DNA from: Bacteroidaceae bacterium
Lineage (GTDB): Bacteria > Bacteroidota > Bacteroidia > Bacteroidales > Barnesiellaceae_A
NCBI GenBank assembly: GCA_017531985.1
Contig: JAFXJY010000005.1
Coordinates: 1-40,126 of the forward strand
Direction: 5' to 3'
DNA: 40,126 nt
In this document: piece after piece, positions 27,687 to 39,998 of the stretch
Position numbering within the stretch: the stretch's first letter is position 1
Layout of the letters: each line of letters starts with the position of its first letter
Position numbers and translations under genes: made by a program
Notes under the pieces: model-generated
Told to the model about the DNA's origin: nothing
Seen by the model: only the letters and a program-made list of their open reading frames with translations
Database searches by the model: none

Positions 27687-27886
27687 TCAAGCCGATTGAT
27701 AAACACTCACAATGCAAACTACACCCGGCAAGCCCTTGCCACAGACGAGTTTATCAGGAAGATAACTACACCGGCTGTAAAACCCATCATTTTGCCAAAA
27801 AACGTAAAAACAGCAACTACAAGAGAATCATTTCGAGTTATTTATTGTACCTTTAACACCGATTTATAATTTAGTCATTCAATTCA

Positions 27887-29110
27887 ATGCTACGCTACAT
27901 ATATCAGACGATATTTCTACTGCTCACAGTGACGATATTTCCATTATCGGCATCACCGACCCTTGCCACCGAGGAGGCTATTCACCCCTATGACTCACTG
28001 CGTGTCAGCCTCATTACTTGCGACCCGGGACCCGATGTGTACCAAATATTCGGACACACTGCCATTCGCATTGTCAATGAAGGAGAGCAACACTTTGACT
28101 TAGCATTCAACTATGGTATTTTCTCCTTCACCGACGATTTTGTTTTCAAGTTTGTCAAAGGCGAAACCGACTACTTGCTGGGGGTGTACGATTTCAAGGA
28201 CTTCATGATTGACTATGTGCAACGCGAATCATCAGTTTACGAGCAAGTACTCAACCTCACACCCGATGAAAAAGAATCTCTACTCAATTCGTTGATAATC
28301 AACGCACAGCCACAGAACCGCAAGTACCGATACAACTTTCTATACGACAATTGTGCCACACGCCCACGAGACTTTATCAATCGCACCACCCACCACCATC
28401 AGGAAAAGGTACAATGGAATAACAATGAACAGCACGCATCGTTTAGAGAAATAATACACCACTATGGCAGCAATTATAGTTGGTTACTTTTCGGCATAGA
28501 CCTTGCATTAGGACGCGAACTCGACCGCGAAGCATCATGGCACGAACAGATGTTCATACCACTCATACTGCAAGAGGCCTGCCGCAAAGCCGATATTACT
28601 GCCACTGATGGAACAACAAGACCATTAGTAGCACAAGAACAGGTAGTATTTAACTCAGGGAGCATACCTCTGCTTCCACCCACACCGTGGTATCTTTCAC
28701 CACTATTCACCACATCACTCCTTCTGCTACTGACAATACTCATCACTTGGCACGATACACGCCACCACCGTATATCTCGATGGTACGATACTATCATCAA
28801 TCTACTATTCTTTGCTATGAGTATTATCATATATTTCCTTATTATTTACTCAGAGCATCCTGCTACAACCATCAATATCAATGCATTGTGGATAACACCT
28901 CTATCCATTCTACCCCCCATCTTATTGTGGATAAGAAAAGCCCACAACACCCTGCGATGGTACTACATCGCTCATTTATTGCTATTAGCTACATTTATTG
29001 TACTGGCTCTATGCAACGTACAATACATCAACATAGCAGTGTATCCGTTGATAGCCTTATCGGCCATAAGAGCATGCAATTTTATAAAACATCATAAGAC
29101 ATCGATATGA
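27887..29110 (+). CDS. DUF4105 (Lnb N-terminal periplasmic domain) membrane protein
   Basis: The 407-residue product starts with a signal segment (residues 1-27) and continues with the DUF4105 domain: SLITCDPGPDVYQIFGHTAIRI near residue 40, FNYGIFSF, the VKGETDYLLGVYDF strand and the conserved NFLYDNCATRPRD (about 150-162). The conserved His in FGHTAI and the Cys in DNCATR recall an NlpC/P60-like papain fold, so a peptidase or acyltransferase activity is possible but unproven. After a linker there are about five membrane helices from residue 268 to the end. The next gene overlaps its stop by 4 bases (ATGA), implying coupled expression. Cell-envelope work is the inference. Confidence 0.82.
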   Translation: MLRYIYQTIFLLLTVTIFPLSASPTLATEEAIHPYDSLRVSLITCDPGPDVYQIFGHTAIRIVNEGEQHFDLAFNYGIFSFTDDFVFKFVKGETDYLLGVYDFKDFMIDYVQRESSVYEQVLNLTPDEKESLLNSLIINAQPQNRKYRYNFLYDNCATRPRDFINRTTHHHQEKVQWNNNEQHASFREIIHHYGSNYSWLLFGIDLALGRELDREASWHEQMFIPLILQEACRKADITATDGTTRPLVAQEQVVFNSGSIPLLPPTPWYLSPLFTTSLLLLLTILITWHDTRHHRISRWYDTIINLLFFAMSIIIYFLIIYSEHPATTININALWITPLSILPPILLWIRKAHNTLRWYYIAHLLLLATFIVLALCNVQYINIAVYPLIALSAIRACNFIKHHKTSI

Positions 29111-30693
29111 ATATGAACAAAGTACTGGCATCGATATTTCTATCATTTATCGCAGTACCCTTAAAGGCACAAATAACAAACGATGCACCACAACTGGTAG
29201 TGGGAATAACCATAGACCAGTTACGCAGCGATTACCTATATGCTCTACAACAACACATGAGCGAAAAGGGATTTAAGTTGATGATAAACAATGGAGTCGT
29301 ATGCGATGAAGTCATTTACGATTTCCCACACATCGACTGCACCGTTGCATCGGCTGCCATCCACTCAGGAACTATACCATTCTACAATGGTATCATGGCC
29401 GAGAAAGTATTTGATTCCACCACTCGCAAGCACCACGACATATTATACGACCCTCAATTCATGGGCAATGCCACCAAAGATACTTATTCGGCTACGGCCT
29501 TAAAGGTCTCGACACTAAGCGATGAAGTCAAGATTGTAGGCAACGGGTTGGGAAGAGTCTACTCAGTAGCCCCCAATGCCTCAATGGCCATCATTGCAGG
29601 AGGTCACATTGCCAATAGTGCTCTGTGGATTGACGATCAATCGGGACGTTGGGTTACTACAACCTACTATTACGACGCCCCCACATTCATGGTGCATCCC
29701 TATTACGCACACTCTCCTGCATTGACCATCGACACAGCTACATGGCGACCATCACTGGCTATCGACCAATATACAGCTCTACCCTACTACGACCGCACAA
29801 CAGCGTTCACACACACATTCGCGCGTAAAGACTCCAAGCGTTTCCAACAATTCAAGACAACGCCTTATGTCAATACACTTGTAACCAATGCCTCCATTGA
29901 CCTGATTAAGAATGCCTCTTTGGGCAAACGTGGCAAGCTCGACATGATTAATATCGGCTACACCCTTGCCCCCTACAACAACGGCACCATTCAAGAATAC
30001 GGAATAGAAATACAAGATGCCTACATCAGACTCGATGCCGACCTATCACGCCTCTTTGACACCATCGACAACACCGTAGGTATCAAGAACGCCGTCATCT
30101 TCATTACTTCGACCGGATACTTTACAGGCGAAGGTCGAGAACCATCGTTCTACAAGATACAATCGGGCGAATTTTATCCACAGCGTGCCATATCACTCCT
30201 CAACATGTATCTCATGGCACTGTATGGCAATGGTGAGTGGGTAAAAGGATACAGCCATAATCAGATATATTTGAACCGCGAACTCATCAAGGACAAAGCA
30301 CTGAACTTGGATGAGGTGAGAGACAAGTCGGCACAATTTCTCATCGACATGGAAGGCATTCAAGACGTATACACACAACAACACATATTGCTGCGTAGTA
30401 CCAATGAACGCACCGACCGACTGCGTCGTGGATTCTCTTCGAAATTCTCCGGCGACATCTTCATAGAACTTGTTCCGGGATGGGAAATCGTGTACGACAC
30501 CAATGGCAATACCCGCCAATACATCCGTCACAATGCCATAGCCTCTCCTTTCATGATGCTTGCACCCAATGTAAAGCCTCAGAAGATAGAGACTCCGATA
30601 GATGTTACCTGCATAGCACCCACTGTCGCCAAGGTACTACGCATACGCTCACCCAACGGATGCACAACACGCCCTCTCAACATCACTCAATAA
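29107..30693 (+). CDS. PafA-fold alkaline phosphatase-like protein lacking key active-site residues
   Basis: The 528-residue exported protein (signal MNMNKVLASIFLSFIAVPLK, cleaved before AQ) follows the PafA/nucleotide-pyrophosphatase fold: LVVGITIDQLRSDYL (first metal Asp37 kept), the nucleophile-block homologue ending AAIHSGTIPFYNGI, and an AGGH.ANSALWID block. Several catalytic landmarks differ. The nucleophile Thr position holds Cys78 (CTVASAA against TAVGHAS); the KDR phosphate-binding segment becomes NAS; the DYVGH metal motif is replaced by GYTLAPY (284-290); and the TADHG motif becomes ITSTG (333-337). These alignments are by eye from memory of the family. I infer a pseudoenzyme or a changed chemistry. 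It overlaps the DUF4105 gene by 4 bases and precedes secA, which has its own promoter. Confidence 0.75.
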   Translation: MNMNKVLASIFLSFIAVPLKAQITNDAPQLVVGITIDQLRSDYLYALQQHMSEKGFKLMINNGVVCDEVIYDFPHIDCTVASAAIHSGTIPFYNGIMAEKVFDSTTRKHHDILYDPQFMGNATKDTYSATALKVSTLSDEVKIVGNGLGRVYSVAPNASMAIIAGGHIANSALWIDDQSGRWVTTTYYYDAPTFMVHPYYAHSPALTIDTATWRPSLAIDQYTALPYYDRTTAFTHTFARKDSKRFQQFKTTPYVNTLVTNASIDLIKNASLGKRGKLDMINIGYTLAPYNNGTIQEYGIEIQDAYIRLDADLSRLFDTIDNTVGIKNAVIFITSTGYFTGEGREPSFYKIQSGEFYPQRAISLLNMYLMALYGNGEWVKGYSHNQIYLNRELIKDKALNLDEVRDKSAQFLIDMEGIQDVYTQQHILLRSTNERTDRLRRGFSSKFSGDIFIELVPGWEIVYDTNGNTRQYIRHNAIASPFMMLAPNVKPQKIETPIDVTCIAPTVAKVLRIRSPNGCTTRPLNITQ

Positions 30694-30737
30694 TATCGCC
30701 TTTTTATGTCCCAAACTATCATCTAATGGACTATTTA

Positions 30738-30769
30738 TTAGGCACTGATGAAAAAAAATATTACTTTTG
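30738..30769 (+). promoter_or_regulatory. Promoter of secA
   Basis: TACTTTTG at 30762-30769 matches TAnnTTTG; TTA at 30738-30740, 21 bases upstream, is an imperfect -33 element. The start codon lies about 55 bases after the expected transcription start. No SecM-like arrest peptide was seen upstream. Confidence 0.55.
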
Positions 30770-30826
30770 TACCCGTTTGGCAAAAGAAAATAACAGTACT
30801 TATCAAGAAAACAAATAATTATATAT

Positions 30827-34135
<3,309 letters not shown>

Positions 34136-34151
34136 TACTCACAGAGAAAAG

Positions 34152-34200
34152 AGAACCCCGAGGTTACGGTATAATACCACCTCGGGGTTCTTTCTGTTAT
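34152..34200. terminator. Terminator between secA and luxS
   Basis: AGAACCCCGAGGT at 34152-34164 pairs perfectly over 13 bp with ACCTCGGGGTTCT at 34179-34191, with an inner GGTA/TACC helix. TTTCTGTTAT follows on the plus strand and TCTTTTCTC on the minus. It lies between convergent genes and probably serves both, best on the plus strand. Confidence 0.8.
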
Positions 34201-34234
34201 AGCAAATACTCTCTAATTCTTTTATACGCAATTG

Positions 34235-34717
34235 TCAGACTGTGGGATATACAAGATTTTTCTCTTCTATCACATCAAGAACTTCTCGCAGATATTTATC
34301 AGCCTCCCAACGAGCCATGGGAAGATCATGTAGCAGATAATTGCCACAGTCACGAGCTGCTTGCCCCGGCACCTCTCCCTCAAAGTCACGAATATAGCGG
34401 AACGTTTCACGCATCAGCTCTACAATATCACGACTTTCAAGATCACCTTGCATCAAGAAATAGTTTCCTGTACAGCAACCCATAGGTCCCCAGAAAACAA
34501 TTTTTTCGCCCCACACCGGGTGATTACGCAAGAACGTAGCTGCCAAGTGTTCGATTGTATGTAACGCTCCATATCCAAGAGCAGGCTCGCGATTAGGCTC
34601 TTTCATGCGAATATCGAAAGTTGTAACTACATGTTCGCCCATATAATCCTTACGCGACACATATATACCTCTCAATAAATTAAGATGGTCAATAGTAAAA
34701 CTGGGTATTTTCTTCAT
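34235..34717 (-). CDS. luxS: S-ribosylhomocysteine lyase LuxS
   Basis: LuxS splits S-ribosylhomocysteine into homocysteine and DPD, the precursor of the AI-2 signal. The 160-residue protein has the family length. Metal ligands are His53 and His57 in HTIEH, and Cys124 in RDCGNY; Cys81 in PMGCCTG corresponds to the catalytic cysteine (usually MGCRTG, here followed by a second Cys). The opening SFTIDHLNLLRGIYVSRK is typical. It begins 10 bases after the pfs stop and so forms the second gene of a two-gene unit that runs the SAH detoxification route in order. AI-2 production is expected from the enzyme but cannot be shown from sequence. Confidence 0.96.
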   Translation of the reverse strand: MKKIPSFTIDHLNLLRGIYVSRKDYMGEHVVTTFDIRMKEPNREPALGYGALHTIEHLAATFLRNHPVWGEKIVFWGPMGCCTGNYFLMQGDLESRDIVELMRETFRYIRDFEGEVPGQAARDCGNYLLHDLPMARWEADKYLREVLDVIEEKNLVYPTV

Positions 34718-34727
34718 AATTGTGAGT

Positions 34728-35414
34728 TTATAAGTTTTCTATCGTATTACGCAGTATGGCAAATGATTGTTGTGGAGCTGCTTTCCAGAAGTCAGTATAT
34801 TGTTCCCAATGCCCCTCAACCCCGGGAGTATCGCTGATGATACGCATCGAAATAAAGGGAACTTTGCACATACAACACACTTGGGCAATGGCTCCACTCT
34901 CCATGTCGCAAGCCATTCCCTCGGGAAATTTAGTCTTTATAGCCTCCAACTCATCTCTATCGGTAATAAACTTATCACCACTGCATATCAAACCTCCATA
35001 CACACGTTTTCCGGCATTGGAAGCCAACACTTTATCGAGCAAAACGGCATCGGCAACATAACGAGCAGGCAAGCCTTGTACTTGACCATACTCATTGCCT
35101 TCACCACACCACACATCATGATAGACCACCTCGGAACCTACTACCATATCCATCACACGAGTCGCTGCATCAATGCCACCGGCTACACCTGTGTTAATTA
35201 TAACATCGGGAGCAAAGCGTGCTATCAACTCATGACACCTCACAGCAGCACACACCTTGCCTATACCACTCTGTGTAAGAATGATTTCATGCCTTCCGGC
35301 ATCTCCTATGATAAATAAACTGCCACTATCGGCTACAAACTCTCTTTTATTTTCGAGCATGCCTTCGACACACACTAGTTCGTCGTGCATGGCTACTATA
35401 ATCCCTATCTGCAT
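34728..35414 (-). CDS. mtnN: 5'-methylthioadenosine/S-adenosylhomocysteine nucleosidase
   Basis: This enzyme (also named Pfs) removes adenine from S-adenosylhomocysteine and methylthioadenosine, producing the substrate of LuxS, encoded 10 bases downstream. The 228-residue product shows the family blocks IGIIVAMHDELVC at the N-terminus (Glu normally essential; the E of HDE fits), SGIGKVCAA, INTGVAGGID, ACDMESGAIAQVC (with the conserved ME ribose-binding pair) and ISDTPG with the catalytic Asp. Length is standard (E. coli 232). The promoter upstream is a good match, so the pair is transcribed separately from dnaE, which lies on the same strand further upstream. Confidence 0.96.
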   Translation of the reverse strand: MQIGIIVAMHDELVCVEGMLENKREFVADSGSLFIIGDAGRHEIILTQSGIGKVCAAVRCHELIARFAPDVIINTGVAGGIDAATRVMDMVVGSEVVYHDVWCGEGNEYGQVQGLPARYVADAVLLDKVLASNAGKRVYGGLICSGDKFITDRDELEAIKTKFPEGMACDMESGAIAQVCCMCKVPFISMRIISDTPGVEGHWEQYTDFWKAAPQQSFAILRNTIENL

Positions 35415-35441
35415 CTTTTTCTTTTTTCAATTATACGAGGG

Positions 35442-35470
35442 CAAAGATAACTATTTTTTTTGGCATACAA
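35442..35470 (-). promoter_or_regulatory. Promoter of mtnN-luxS
   Basis: On the minus strand TTG (35468-35470), 18 bases, then TATCTTTG (35442-35449). The -7 match is exact and the spacing a little short. The start codon at 35414 is about 20 bases after the predicted transcription start. Confidence 0.6.
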
Positions 35471-35573
35471 TATATGTATTTCTTGCCATGATTGAACCGG
35501 GAAATAGATAGAATTGAAAATTAGACTTTACCCATGTGAGTAGCTCCTTGCTTAACTAACATGATCCGTAAGG

Positions 35574-38500
35574 CTATGACAATTTAAATGAAATAGATGA
35601 GTTTAATACCTTATTCTCGTCAGTATTACCATCGTCATCTCTGTACGCCTCCCAGTCACGAAGGAAGTCTATCAGCTCGGCTGTAAGCATGCATTTACGA
35701 CGCGAACGCATGGTAATGTGTCGGTTAATCTTTTCATCAACGATACGAAATGTAACTTCGATATTATTGTGTGACGTTTCGTGCATTAAGTCCGACAAAC
35801 TTTCGATAAAAGCCGGCGTGAGTGTATCGAGCGATAAAGATATAGCTAACTTGCTGAATAGCTTGCCTTGTAGGTCGGCTAATAAGTCCATCGAACGGAT
35901 AACGAGATTAATTTTCGAGCTATCATATTTGCTTACTTCGTAGGTAGCACGCACCAATACGAATGTACTGCTACCGGTTCGACCATAATTACCATACTTA
36001 ACGTAGTCCTTGCCGAAAAGGGGTATCTCTTCGGCTCCCGAATAGTCTTCTATTTTAAGGAAAGCATAAGGATTACCATTTTGTGCCACTCGCTCTCTCA
36101 GTCCCAATACTACACCTCCGAAAACCAAATCCTTACCCACTAACGAGGCTTTGTTTTTGAGTTCGGACATACGGATATTGCAACCATATTTCAATTCCAA
36201 TTTGTAAGGATCGAGAGGGTGTGCCGATAAATATAAACCCACTAAACTCTTCTCACGTTCAAGGCGGGTTATCTGAGCTTCTTCAAACACTTGTGGAATC
36301 TGTGGCTTGGCAGTGGTTGACTCCATGACTGCATCACCCCACAACGAGGTCACTTGGGAGGCTCGGTCGTTCTGAACTCGCTGTCCGTAACGCACCAGCG
36401 TGTCTACGAAACTGATTTCACCTTCGGCAGCAGGCAAGAAATTTTCGCGTTTAACCTCGGTGAAGGTATCGAATGCTCCAGCTGTGGCCAATGATTCTAT
36501 GGTTTTCTTTCCACAAGCCGATAGGTTGACACGCTCAACAAAGTCAAATATAGATGTGAAGTTACCATTTTTTTCACGTTCGCTGATTATTGCCATTACA
36601 GCTGCTTCACCTACACCTTTTATGGCACCCAGACCGAAGCGAATGTCCCCTCGCTTATTAACCGAGAATTTCAGTTGGCTTTCATTCACATCAGGTCCCA
36701 GCACCTCTATTTTCATAGCCTTACACTCGCTCATAAACTTAGTGACATCGGCAATATCTGACAAGTTTCTACTCAACACGGCTGCCATGTATTCCGATGG
36801 ATAGTTGGCTTTCAGATAAGCTGTCTGGAAGGCTACCCAAGAGTAGCATGTAGCATGACTCTTGTTGAAAGCATAGGATGCAAATTTTTCCCAGTCTCCC
36901 CAGATTTTTTCGAGAATGGTCTCATCATAGTCGTGTTTTTTTCCTCCGTTGATAAACTTGGGTTTCAATTCATCAAGTTTATCTTTGAGTTTCTTTCCCA
37001 TAGCTTTACGCAAAGCATCCGATTCTCCGCGAGTAAAATCGGCCAATAGTCGTGAGAGTAACATGACTTGCTCTTGATATACCGTAATACCGTAAGTATC
37101 TTTCAGATACTTCTCCATGATGGGTATATCGTAGGTAATAGGTTCTCGTCCATGTTTGCGAGCAATAAATTGAGGAATATAGTCCATTGGGCCGGGACGA
37201 TACAAGGCATTCATGGCTATGAGGTCCTCGAAGGTCGAAGGCTGCAATTCGCGTAAATATTTCTGCATTCCGGGCGACTCAAACTGGAATGTTCCCGTTG
37301 TACGACCTTCACAGTAGAGCTTATAAGTAGCGGGGTCATCAATAGGAATATTATCAATATCTACCACTTTACCGGTGCGAAGACGAATGTTTTCAATAGC
37401 TTCTTTTATGATGGAGAGAGTCTTTAAGCCGAGGAAGTCCATTTTTATCATACCGGTATCTTCGATAACACTTCCCTCATATTGTGTTACAAGCATTTTT
37501 TCGCCAGTGGTTTTGTCATCGGCTGTACTTACCGGCACCCAGTCGGTAATATCATCACGACCGATTATCACACCGCATGCATGTACACCGGTATTGCGTA
37601 CATTTCCCTCCAACATCTGAGCATAACGCATTGTATCAGCTATTTTGGGGTCAGGACTGCTGCAAGCATCTCGCAGTTCTGCCACCGTAGCTATACAGTT
37701 TTTCAGATTCATCTTCATCGGTTTTCCATCCATTTCAGGCAAACGATCGGGTATGAGTTTTGTCAGCTTGTCCGACTCGGGAATGGGTACTTTCTGCACG
37801 CGAGCTACATCCTTGATGGCGAGCTTGGTTGCCATTGTACCATATGTAATAATGTGTGCCACTTTTTCGTGACCATATTTTTCCGTAACCCAGTTGAGTA
37901 CCTCACCGCGTCCATCGTCGTCGAAATCGATATCAATATCGGGCAACGAGATGCGATCGGGGTTCAGGAATCGTTCAAATAGAAGGTCGTATTTGATGGG
38001 GTCGATTTGTGTAATTCCCAAACAATAGGCCACACACGAACCGGCCGCCGAACCACGTCCCGGTCCTACTGACACTCCCATGCTACGAGCTGCTGCTATA
38101 AAATCCTGAACGATAAGAAAATAACCCGGGAAACCCATCGTCTTCATGATGTGTAACTCGAAGGTCATACGCTCCATTACTTCATCTGACAGTGGCATTG
38201 GATATCGTTTGGCAGCCCCTTCGAATGCCAATTTTTTCAGATAATCGGCCTCCAATTTGATGCGATATAGTTTCTCATAGCCACCCAACTTCTTGATTTT
38301 GTCATGAGCTTCATCTTCACTCAGTACAACATTGCCATTTTCATCGCGAGTAAATTCGTTGAATAAATCTTCCTCTGTATATTTGGCTCTATATTCCTCC
38401 TCTGTACCAAACTCCTCAGGAATGGCAAAAGTAGGCATGATGGGGGCATGGTCGATTGTATAAAATTCTACTTTGTCAAGAATTTCAAGTGTATTGGCCA

Positions 38501-39443
38501 TCGCCTCGGGAATATCGGAAAAGACTGCTGCCATTTCCTCGCGATTCTTAAACCATTCTTGCTTGGTATATAGCATGCGATTAGGGTCATCAAGATCTTT
38601 GCCTGTATTTAAGCAGATAAGGCGGTCGTGAGCCTCGGCATTCTCTTCGTTGACAAAATGTACATCATTGGTACATATCACCTTTATATTGTTGCGACGG
38701 GCTATCTCTAACATGACCTTTTCCACTTCTATTTGTTTCTCGTAGGTATCATGTGCTGCACGAGGAACAGTCGCTTTGTGACGTTGCAACTCTATATAGT
38801 AGTCATCACCCCATATACTTTTGAACCACCGAGCCGTTTCCTCTGCGGCGGCAACATCTTGTTTCATTATTTTCTGCGGTAACTCTCCGCCCAAACATGC
38901 CGAGCAGATAATAAGCCCTTCATGATATTTTTCAAGTTCCTCTTTGTCGGTTCGCGGATGATAGTAATATCCACGAGTCCATGCATTTGATACAAGCTTA
39001 ATCAGATTTTTATATCCTTTTAAGTTTTTGGCAAGAACTATCAAGTGCCAACCACCGGCATCCACCTTATCTCCTCGCGAATCCATTGAGCGACGTGCCA
39101 CATACATTTCACAACCTAGGATGGGCTTAAATATTTTGGCCTCCTCTGCTGCAATTGCTTCTTGACATTCGGCGATAGATTTCTCTTTTTCTTCGCTGTT
39201 CTCACTCTGTTCAAGGGCTGCAAGTTTTTCTTTTAGATCTTTGATTTTATCTTTTGTACCTCCATTCTTTTTCTTAACATAGTTAAAAAATTCTTTGATA
39301 CCAAACATGTTTCCGTGGTCGGTTAATGCCATTCCCGGTTGCCCATCTTTCATGGCTTTGTCGACAAGAGCCTGTATCGACGCTTGACCATCAAGTACCG
39401 AATATTGCGAGTGAACATGTAAATGTACAAAAGGTGGTTGCAT
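35574..39443 (-). CDS. dnaE: DNA polymerase III alpha subunit
   Basis: DnaE is the replicative polymerase catalytic chain. The 1289-residue product begins with a PHP domain (VHLHVHSQYSVLDGQ, TDHGNMFGIKEFF). The palm active site has PDIDIDFDDDGR with Asp502 and Asp504. Other blocks are SVGPGRGSAAGS, the MDYIPQFIARKHG and YQEQVMLLSR regions, and AFNKSHATCYSWVAFQTAYLK. The OB-fold near the C-terminus starts GVVLGLRERVAQNG. An unusual charged coiled-coil insertion of about 45 residues splits the PHP domain after NYVKKKN and ends at IFKPILGCE. Length exceeds E. coli (1160), in line with this insertion and the C-terminus. A -7-like TATCTTTA (plus-strand 39499-39506) lacks a partner at the right spacing. 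No obvious terminator follows; 159 bases separate it from mtnN. Confidence 0.97.
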   Translation of the reverse strand: MQPPFVHLHVHSQYSVLDGQASIQALVDKAMKDGQPGMALTDHGNMFGIKEFFNYVKKKNGGTKDKIKDLKEKLAALEQSENSEEKEKSIAECQEAIAAEEAKIFKPILGCEMYVARRSMDSRGDKVDAGGWHLIVLAKNLKGYKNLIKLVSNAWTRGYYYHPRTDKEELEKYHEGLIICSACLGGELPQKIMKQDVAAAEETARWFKSIWGDDYYIELQRHKATVPRAAHDTYEKQIEVEKVMLEIARRNNIKVICTNDVHFVNEENAEAHDRLICLNTGKDLDDPNRMLYTKQEWFKNREEMAAVFSDIPEAMANTLEILDKVEFYTIDHAPIMPTFAIPEEFGTEEEYRAKYTEEDLFNEFTRDENGNVVLSEDEAHDKIKKLGGYEKLYRIKLEADYLKKLAFEGAAKRYPMPLSDEVMERMTFELHIMKTMGFPGYFLIVQDFIAAARSMGVSVGPGRGSAAGSCVAYCLGITQIDPIKYDLLFERFLNPDRISLPDIDIDFDDDGRGEVLNWVTEKYGHEKVAHIITYGTMATKLAIKDVARVQKVPIPESDKLTKLIPDRLPEMDGKPMKMNLKNCIATVAELRDACSSPDPKIADTMRYAQMLEGNVRNTGVHACGVIIGRDDITDWVPVSTADDKTTGEKMLVTQYEGSVIEDTGMIKMDFLGLKTLSIIKEAIENIRLRTGKVVDIDNIPIDDPATYKLYCEGRTTGTFQFESPGMQKYLRELQPSTFEDLIAMNALYRPGPMDYIPQFIARKHGREPITYDIPIMEKYLKDTYGITVYQEQVMLLSRLLADFTRGESDALRKAMGKKLKDKLDELKPKFINGGKKHDYDETILEKIWGDWEKFASYAFNKSHATCYSWVAFQTAYLKANYPSEYMAAVLSRNLSDIADVTKFMSECKAMKIEVLGPDVNESQLKFSVNKRGDIRFGLGAIKGVGEAAVMAIISEREKNGNFTSIFDFVERVNLSACGKKTIESLATAGAFDTFTEVKRENFLPAAEGEISFVDTLVRYGQRVQNDRASQVTSLWGDAVMESTTAKPQIPQVFEEAQITRLEREKSLVGLYLSAHPLDPYKLELKYGCNIRMSELKNKASLVGKDLVFGGVVLGLRERVAQNGNPYAFLKIEDYSGAEEIPLFGKDYVKYGNYGRTGSSTFVLVRATYEVSKYDSSKINLVIRSMDLLADLQGKLFSKLAISLSLDTLTPAFIESLSDLMHETSHNNIEVTFRIVDEKINRHITMRSRRKCMLTAELIDFLRDWEAYRDDDGNTDENKVLNSSISFKLS

Positions 39444-39998
39444 ATATCTTAATTTTTAACTGGTAAAACGTTCTTCTTTTACTTTTGATTTATCGCTATA
39501 AAGATACACTATTTACTGCAAGTACGAAAGAGATATAAAAAAAATTGTAACGGTAATTTTGCCATTTCAATCTTTTTAGGATTTATAAAGCATATAAGAC
39601 ACACCTAATAATAAAAAGACGCAGATGGCTGTTAGCAAGTCAGCGACAATTCTTTTGTAACAACCAATTTACTAAAATATCCGACACTTAGCAAACGCTT
39701 GTGTTAATGGATGCGAATTTTGTCGGAGAGGAATTGCAATCCTGCACTGAGGTTTTTCCGCATTCTGTAATATATCAGCCATCTTCATTGCAGTGATATT
39801 TCAATGACTATGGCAGATTGTTCGCGAATTTATTTTCACATCTATATCATTGGCTTTCAATGCGTTTGTGAATTGCCACCTAATTTTTTTCATCGCGTGG
39901 GAACAATTTGACCCTTTTATGTGTTTATATTATTAGGATAGGTGGAACTTTTTTTGAAGTGTTCACCGATGTTTTTATTAACAGTAAACTATAAGAAT
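39444..39998. other. 555-base intergenic region upstream of dnaE
   Basis: AT-rich sequence between dnaE (minus) and the gene fragment at the right edge. I found no tRNA, no strong hairpin terminator and no full promoter match. A near-palindrome GGAATTGCAATCC lies near 39730. One short frame (ATG at 39710, 29 codons) looks random. A TTTG near 39955 could be a -33 element, but no -7 match is at the right distance. Confidence 0.5.

Noticed and set aside
27618..27869. 83-codon plus-strand frame after yidC
   Set aside because: Begins before the yidC terminator hairpin and has no domain or homologue that I can see; treated as intergenic.
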